Of a stretch of 37,066 nucleotides of DNA, positions 33,402 to 37,066 are shown in pieces. Position numbers and translations under genes: made by a program. The stretch spans positions 1-37,066 of the forward strand of contig NZ_MAPV01000141.1 of assembly GCF_001700505.1 (NCBI RefSeq), read 5' to 3'. This DNA is from Streptomyces mutomycini (GTDB lineage Bacteria > Actinomycetota > Actinomycetes > Streptomycetales > Streptomycetaceae). Within the stretch, counting starts at the first letter, position 1. The number at the start of each line of letters is the position of its first letter. The notes beneath the pieces are model-generated. The model did no database searches. It had not been told where the DNA came from and saw nothing but the letters and a program-made list of their open reading frames with translations.

Positions 33402-36400
33402 CTACGACACGGCCCGCACCCCTCCAGGAGCGGGCAGGAAGCCCGTTCCGTGGAAGTAGGTCAGGTAGCGGGTCAGCGTCTCGTCGGTCAGGGCCGGCAG
33501 GTGGACCCCGAGGACCGCCGCGGCCTTGGCGGTACGGGTGGAGTCGAAACCGCGGTGGTCCGTCGCGCCGTGCCGGCTCGGTCCCTCGTCGCCGAGGAAC
33601 AGTTGCGCCGCGTTGTCGTGCTGCGCCGCGACACGGGCCTTCCACTCGGGTGCGGGGACGGTTCGCACTTCGTGGCCCAGGCGGGCGGCCGCCTCGAAGA
33701 CGCGGTCCAGCCCCGGTGCGTCCGGGTTGGTGAGGTGATAGGTGTCGTCGCCGGTCGTGCCGGACGCGGCGAGGGCCACGACGGCCGCGCTGACGTGGTC
33801 CACGGGCACCCAGTCGGTCGACCCGTACGCCAGGTCCGGCACGGCGCCCGCCTGGAGGCACCCCTTGATGAGCTGCCACAGCAGGTCGCGGTCCTGGCAG
33901 GCGCCCGTGGCGGTGTCGCCGCTGATGCGGCCGGGCCTGTAGACGGTGACCGGCAGGCCGCGTTCGCGGGCCAGGCCGACGAGTTGCTCGGCGACCCACT
34001 TGCTCCGGGCGTAACCGTCGGGCAGGCCGGACGCCAGGCCCGTCGGGGTCGACTCCGTGATGGCGGTGGCACCGGGGCCGGACACCGGGGCGTAGACGCC
34101 GGTGGTCGAGACGTAGTGCATCCCGGGTGAGGCGGAGTCGGCGAGCAGGCGCAGCAGTTCCTCGGTGCCGGCGACGTTGGGGGCGCGCAGGTCTCCGTAC
34201 GCCGCGGCGAAGTTGACGCGCGCGCCGTTGTGGACGACGGGGCCGAGGCGGCGGAGCAGGGCGGTCCGGTCCTCGGGTGACAGACCGAGGCCGGGGGCGG
34301 CGAGGTCTCCGGGCACGGGGCTGATCAGTTCCGCGTACCGGGGGTCCCACAGGCCGTAGCGCTCCAGGTTGGCCCGCAGCCTGTGCGCGGCGTGCTGCTC
34401 GTCATCGGCCCGTACGAGGCAGTCGACGGGACCGTCGGTGGTCTCGATGAGGTCGCGCAGGAGGAAGGCTCCGAGAAAGCCTGAGGCGCCGGTCAGGAGT
34501 GGCCGGGCCGATGGCCGGGAGGGCCTGGGGGCGGGCACCGGGGCCGCGGCGGTCCGGCGCGTGATGTCCGCCGCCAGGCGGACCTCGGCGGCGAGGTCCT
34601 CCGGTGGAGCGGCGTCCTCCTGGTCCCCCTCCCCCGCCTCGCTGTCCAGGAGGCGTGCGACGCCCTCGACGGTGGGCGCCGCGAACAGGGCACGCAGGGA
34701 GGGGCGCCTGCTGCACCGCTCCTCGATCCGCTGGGCGAGAGTGACCGCGAGCAGCGAATGGCCGCCCAGGGCGAAGAAGTCGTCCGTGACGCCGACCTCG
34801 AGGACGCCGAGTGTCTCCGCGAAGGCCTCGCACAGGGCGCGTTCACGGGCGGTGGCCGGCGGGCGGCCTCCGGCCGGTTCCGCCCGGCCGGGTGCGGGCA
34901 GGGCGCGACGGTCGGTCTTGCCGTTGGGGGTGACGGGCAGGGCGGCGAGCCGCACGTGGGCCGAGGGGATCATGTGGTCGGGCAGCGTCGCGGCGAGGTG
35001 CGCGCGGACCTCGGATTCGTCCGGGCCGTCCGCCCCGTCGGCGGGCACCGTGTAGGCGACCAGCCGCCGGTCGCCGAGCCGGTCCTCGCGGACGACGGCG
35101 CAGGCGGCGGCGACGCCGGGCAGGGTGGTGAGCGCGGCCTCGATCTCGCCGAGCTCGATGCGGAAGCCGCGGAGCTTGACCTGGTCGTCGGCGCGGGAGA
35201 CGTAGACGAGTTCGCCGTCGGACCTCCAGCGCACCAGGTCACCGGTGCGGTACATGCGGCCTCCCGCGCGGTCGAACGGGTCGGCCACGAAACGCGACGC
35301 GGTCAGGGCGGACCGGCCGTGGTACCCACGGGCCACTCCCTCACCGGAGACGTACAGTTCGCCGACGACGCCGGGCGGCACGGGGGACAGCGTGCGGTCC
35401 AGGACGTGGACGCGGGTGCCGTCGACGGGTACGCCGATGGGCACGGCGCGGTCGGGGGCGAGCGGCCCGTCCGCGTGCTGGAAGGCGCTCATGGTCGCGC
35501 AGACGGTGGTCTCGGTGGGTCCGTAGGCGTTGACGAGGAACCGGTCCCCCGCCCAGGCGTGCACCAGGGCCGGCGTGCACGCCTCGCCGGCGAGGACCAT
35601 CGTCGTCCCGGCGGGCAGGGAGCCCGGCGGCATCACCGCGAGTGCGGCGGGCGGCAGGGTGAGGTGGGTGACTCCCCGTTCGCGGACCAGGGCGGCGAGG
35701 GCGGGGCCCGGCAGCAGGGCCTCGCGTTCGTCGATCTCCAGGCAGGCCCCTGAGAGCAGCCCCATGCAGAGCTCCCAGAACGCGGCGTCGAAGCTGACGG
35801 ACGCCATGTGCAGCACCCGGCTCCCCGGTGTGACGCGCAGCCGCCCGCTCTGGGTCCTGGCCATGGCACCGGCGCCCCGGTGGGTGACCACGACACCCTT
35901 GGGACGGCCGGTGGAGCCGGACGTGTAGATGACGTACGCCGGGTGCGCCGGGAGCAGGGCCGGGGCGGGGCCCGCGGTGTGCGCGGGCGCCGGTGCGCCG
36001 GGGCCGAGGTCGTCGGCGTACAGGCAGGGCACCGGGGACTCCGGGAGGCGGCCGCGGATGGCGGGTGTGGTGAGGAGCAGGCTCGGCCGGGAGTCGTCGA
36101 GCATGTGGGACAGACGCCGTGCCGGGTAGTCCGGGTCGAGCGGTACGTACGCCGCTCCGGCCTTGAGGACGCCGAGGAGGGCCACGACGAGCTCGTGGGT
36201 GCGGGGCAGCGCGACGGCCACCCGGTCCTCGGGGCCGACACCCCGCGCCACGAGGTGCCGGGCCAGGTGGTCGGCGCGGGCGCCGAGTTCGCCGTAGGTG
36301 AGGGTGGTGGCGGCGTCGCGGACCGCCGGGGCGTCCGGGGTCCGCCGCGCCCACTGCTCGAAGAGCGCCGGGACGGTCGACTCCGGCAGGTCGTGCACGG

Positions 36401-37066
36401 GCCCGGTCCCCCATGCCTCCAGGCGGGTGCGCTCGGCGGCGGTGAGCACGTCGTACCTGCTCAGCGGGCGGTCGGGGTCGGCGGTGACGGCGTCGAGCAG
36501 CAGGACGAGCCGGTCGGCGAGGGCGCGGACCGTGGCCGCGTCGAAGAGCTCCGTCGCGTAGTCGACGGCGGCCCGCATACCGCTGGGCACGCCCCTGTCG
36601 TCGTACGTCTCGGTGAAGGTGAAGGACAGGTCGAACTTGCTGACGCCGGGGTCGGCCGCCACACCGCTGGTGGTGAGGCCCGGGAGGTCCACGGGGGCCG
36701 CGGGGGTGTGGTTCTGGAGGATGAGCATGGTCTGGAAGAGCGGGTGGTGGTTCTGCGAGCGCGCGGGGTTGAGCAGTTCCACCAGACGCTCGAAGGGGAC
36801 GTCCTGATGGGCGTACGCGGAGAGGTCGAAGTCCTTCACTCGGTGGAGGAGTTCGAGGAACGTGGGGTCGCCCGTCAGGTCCGTGCGCAGCACGAGCGTG
36901 TTGACGAAGAAGCCGACCAGGTCCGCGGCGGCCTCGTCGGTGCGCCCGGCGACGGCCGTGCCCAGCGGGATGTCGTCGCCCGCGCCGGCGGATGCAGCGT
37001 CTTCATGGTGCTCCAGGCCGCCCTGTCGGCCGTCCTCTCCCGGCACGGCGCGGGCGACGACATCCC
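33402..37066 (-). CDS. NRPS, C-terminal part: condensation (partial)-adenylation-carrier-reductase
   Basis: Supported coding runs from TAG 33402 up to about 36987; the frame stays open to the window edge but the last ~80 bases are inverted (see repeat entry). Order: end of a condensation domain ([14 protein letters not shown]), adenylation domain ([57 protein letters not shown]), carrier domain with [14 protein letters not shown], and a thioester reductase ([19 protein letters not shown] catalytic Tyr/Lys). Reading the ten specificity positions gives D-A-W-T-V-A-A-V-C-K, close to the Phe code of GrsA, so phenylalanine is predicted. The reductase would release the peptide as an aldehyde or alcohol. 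No thioesterase follows. The upstream modules lie outside the window. Confidence 0.92.
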   Translation of the reverse strand, partial: DVVARAVPGEDGRQGGLEHHEDAASAGAGDDIPLGTAVAGRTDEAAADLVGFFVNTLVLRTDLTGDPTFLELLHRVKDFDLSAYAHQDVPFERLVELLNPARSQNHHPLFQTMLILQNHTPAAPVDLPGLTTSGVAADPGVSKFDLSFTFTETYDDRGVPSGMRAAVDYATELFDAATVRALADRLVLLLDAVTADPDRPLSRYDVLTAAERTRLEAWGTGPVHDLPESTVPALFEQWARRTPDAPAVRDAATTLTYGELGARADHLARHLVARGVGPEDRVAVALPRTHELVVALLGVLKAGAAYVPLDPDYPARRLSHMLDDSRPSLLLTTPAIRGRLPESPVPCLYADDLGPGAPAPAHTAGPAPALLPAHPAYVIYTSGSTGRPKGVVVTHRGAGAMARTQSGRLRVTPGSRVLHMASVSFDAAFWELCMGLLSGACLEIDEREALLPGPALAALVRERGVTHLTLPPAALAVMPPGSLPAGTTMVLAGEACTPALVHAWAGDRFLVNAYGPTETTVCATMSAFQHADGPLAPDRAVPIGVPVDGTRVHVLDRTLSPVPPGVVGELYVSGEGVARGYHGRSALTASRFVADPFDRAGGRMYRTGDLVRWRSDGELVYVSRADDQVKLRGFRIELGEIEAALTTLPGVAAACAVVREDRLGDRRLVAYTVPADGADGPDESEVRAHLAATLPDHMIPSAHVRLAALPVTPNGKTDRRALPAPGRAEPAGGRPPATARERALCEAFAETLGVLEVGVTDDFFALGGHSLLAVTLAQRIEERCSRRPSLRALFAAPTVEGVARLLDSEAGEGDQEDAAPPEDLAAEVRLAADITRRTAAAPVPAPRPSRPSARPLLTGASGFLGAFLLRDLIETTDGPVDCLVRADDEQHAAHRLRANLERYGLWDPRYAELISPVPGDLAAPGLGLSPEDRTALLRRLGPVVHNGARVNFAAAYGDLRAPNVAGTEELLRLLADSASPGMHYVSTTGVYAPVSGPGATAITESTPTGLASGLPDGYARSKWVAEQLVGLARERGLPVTVYRPGRISGDTATGACQDRDLLWQLIKGCLQAGAVPDLAYGSTDWVPVDHVSAAVVALAASGTTGDDTYHLTNPDAPGLDRVFEAAARLGHEVRTVPAPEWKARVAAQHDNAAQLFLGDEGPSRHGATDHRGFDSTRTAKAAAVLGVHLPALTDETLTRYLTYFHGTGFLPAPGGVRAVS
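36967..37066. repeat. 21-bp inverted repeat at window end, probable fold-back assembly artefact
   Basis: Bases 36967-36987 are the reverse complement of 37046-37066. The plus strand from 36979 to 37066 translates to condensation-domain sequence ([17 protein letters not shown]... HGAGDDI) that should precede the minus-strand [18 protein letters not shown]. The segment therefore reads in the wrong direction. A strand switch at the short complementary motif CGCCCGCGCC explains it. Confidence 0.75.

Noticed and set aside
36988..37046. GTG at 37046 as the start of the NRPS protein.
   Set aside because: The segment 36988-37066 is an inverted piece of condensation domain; the first ~20 residues from this start are out of context and the real gene continues beyond the window.
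1..37066. CRISPR arrays, tRNA/rRNA genes, insertion sequences.
   Set aside because: No spaced direct repeats, tRNA-like cloverleafs, rRNA stretches or transposase-like proteins were recognised.

Overview
The window is high-GC actinobacterial DNA and almost certainly comes from a Streptomyces or close relative. Coding third positions are nearly all G/C, genes are tightly packed and often share a start/stop overlap, rare TTA codons appear in two regulators, and large LuxR-type activators and Tat-type export signals are present. The content is accessory: three natural-product gene clusters lie side by side, separated by two unrelated carbohydrate-related genes and by hairpins at convergent gene ends. 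I see no tRNA, rRNA, transposase, integrase or CRISPR array.

Region 1 (1-14296) looks like an oxidised prenyl-indole or terpenoid cluster. One minus-strand run encodes an isoprenyl-diphosphate-synthase-like enzyme with a damaged IPP-binding motif (7501-8490), a fusion of a tryptophan-2,3-dioxygenase-like domain with an FAD monooxygenase (5442-7472), an intact prenyl diphosphate synthase (4289-5314), a P450 with its ferredoxin (2628-4039), a class A FAD monooxygenase, a limonene-epoxide-hydrolase-like protein and the start of an acyl-CoA-dehydrogenase-like flavoprotein. Two giant LuxR-family activators are divergently transcribed from a short intergenic region that holds a palindrome. Both carry TTA codons, which suggests bldA control.

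Region 2a (14438-17616) holds a NIPSNAP-type small protein, a Tat-exported GH109-type glycosidase and a secreted NEW3-domain protein. Two strong hairpins (17636-17699) close this region against the next.

Region 2b (17701-31111) is the most interesting part. It is a minus-strand operon of 14 genes that starts at a promoter-like sequence near 31200. It encodes phosphonate synthesis (PEP mutase, phosphonopyruvate decarboxylase, Fe-type alcohol dehydrogenase), a second module (TauD-type oxygenase, glycerate kinase, Ldh2-type dehydrogenase, class V aminotransferase), a close homologue of the fosfomycin kinase FomA, an HPr-kinase-like P-loop protein, and an ABC exporter. At the promoter-proximal end there is a nucleotidyltransferase fused to a PqqD-like peptide-recognition domain, followed by a 17-codon gene with a strong ribosome binding site (29828-29881). 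I infer a phosphonate pathway joined to a ribosomally made peptide (RiPP). I know of no described pathway with exactly this gene set, but I could not search.

Region 3 (31628-37066) contains a short-chain dehydrogenase, a phosphopantetheinyl transferase and the C-terminal part of an NRPS (C-A-T-R, predicted Phe, reductive release). The last ~80 bases are an inverted copy of C-domain sequence, most likely a fold-back artefact at a contig end, so the NRPS should not be trusted past about 36987.
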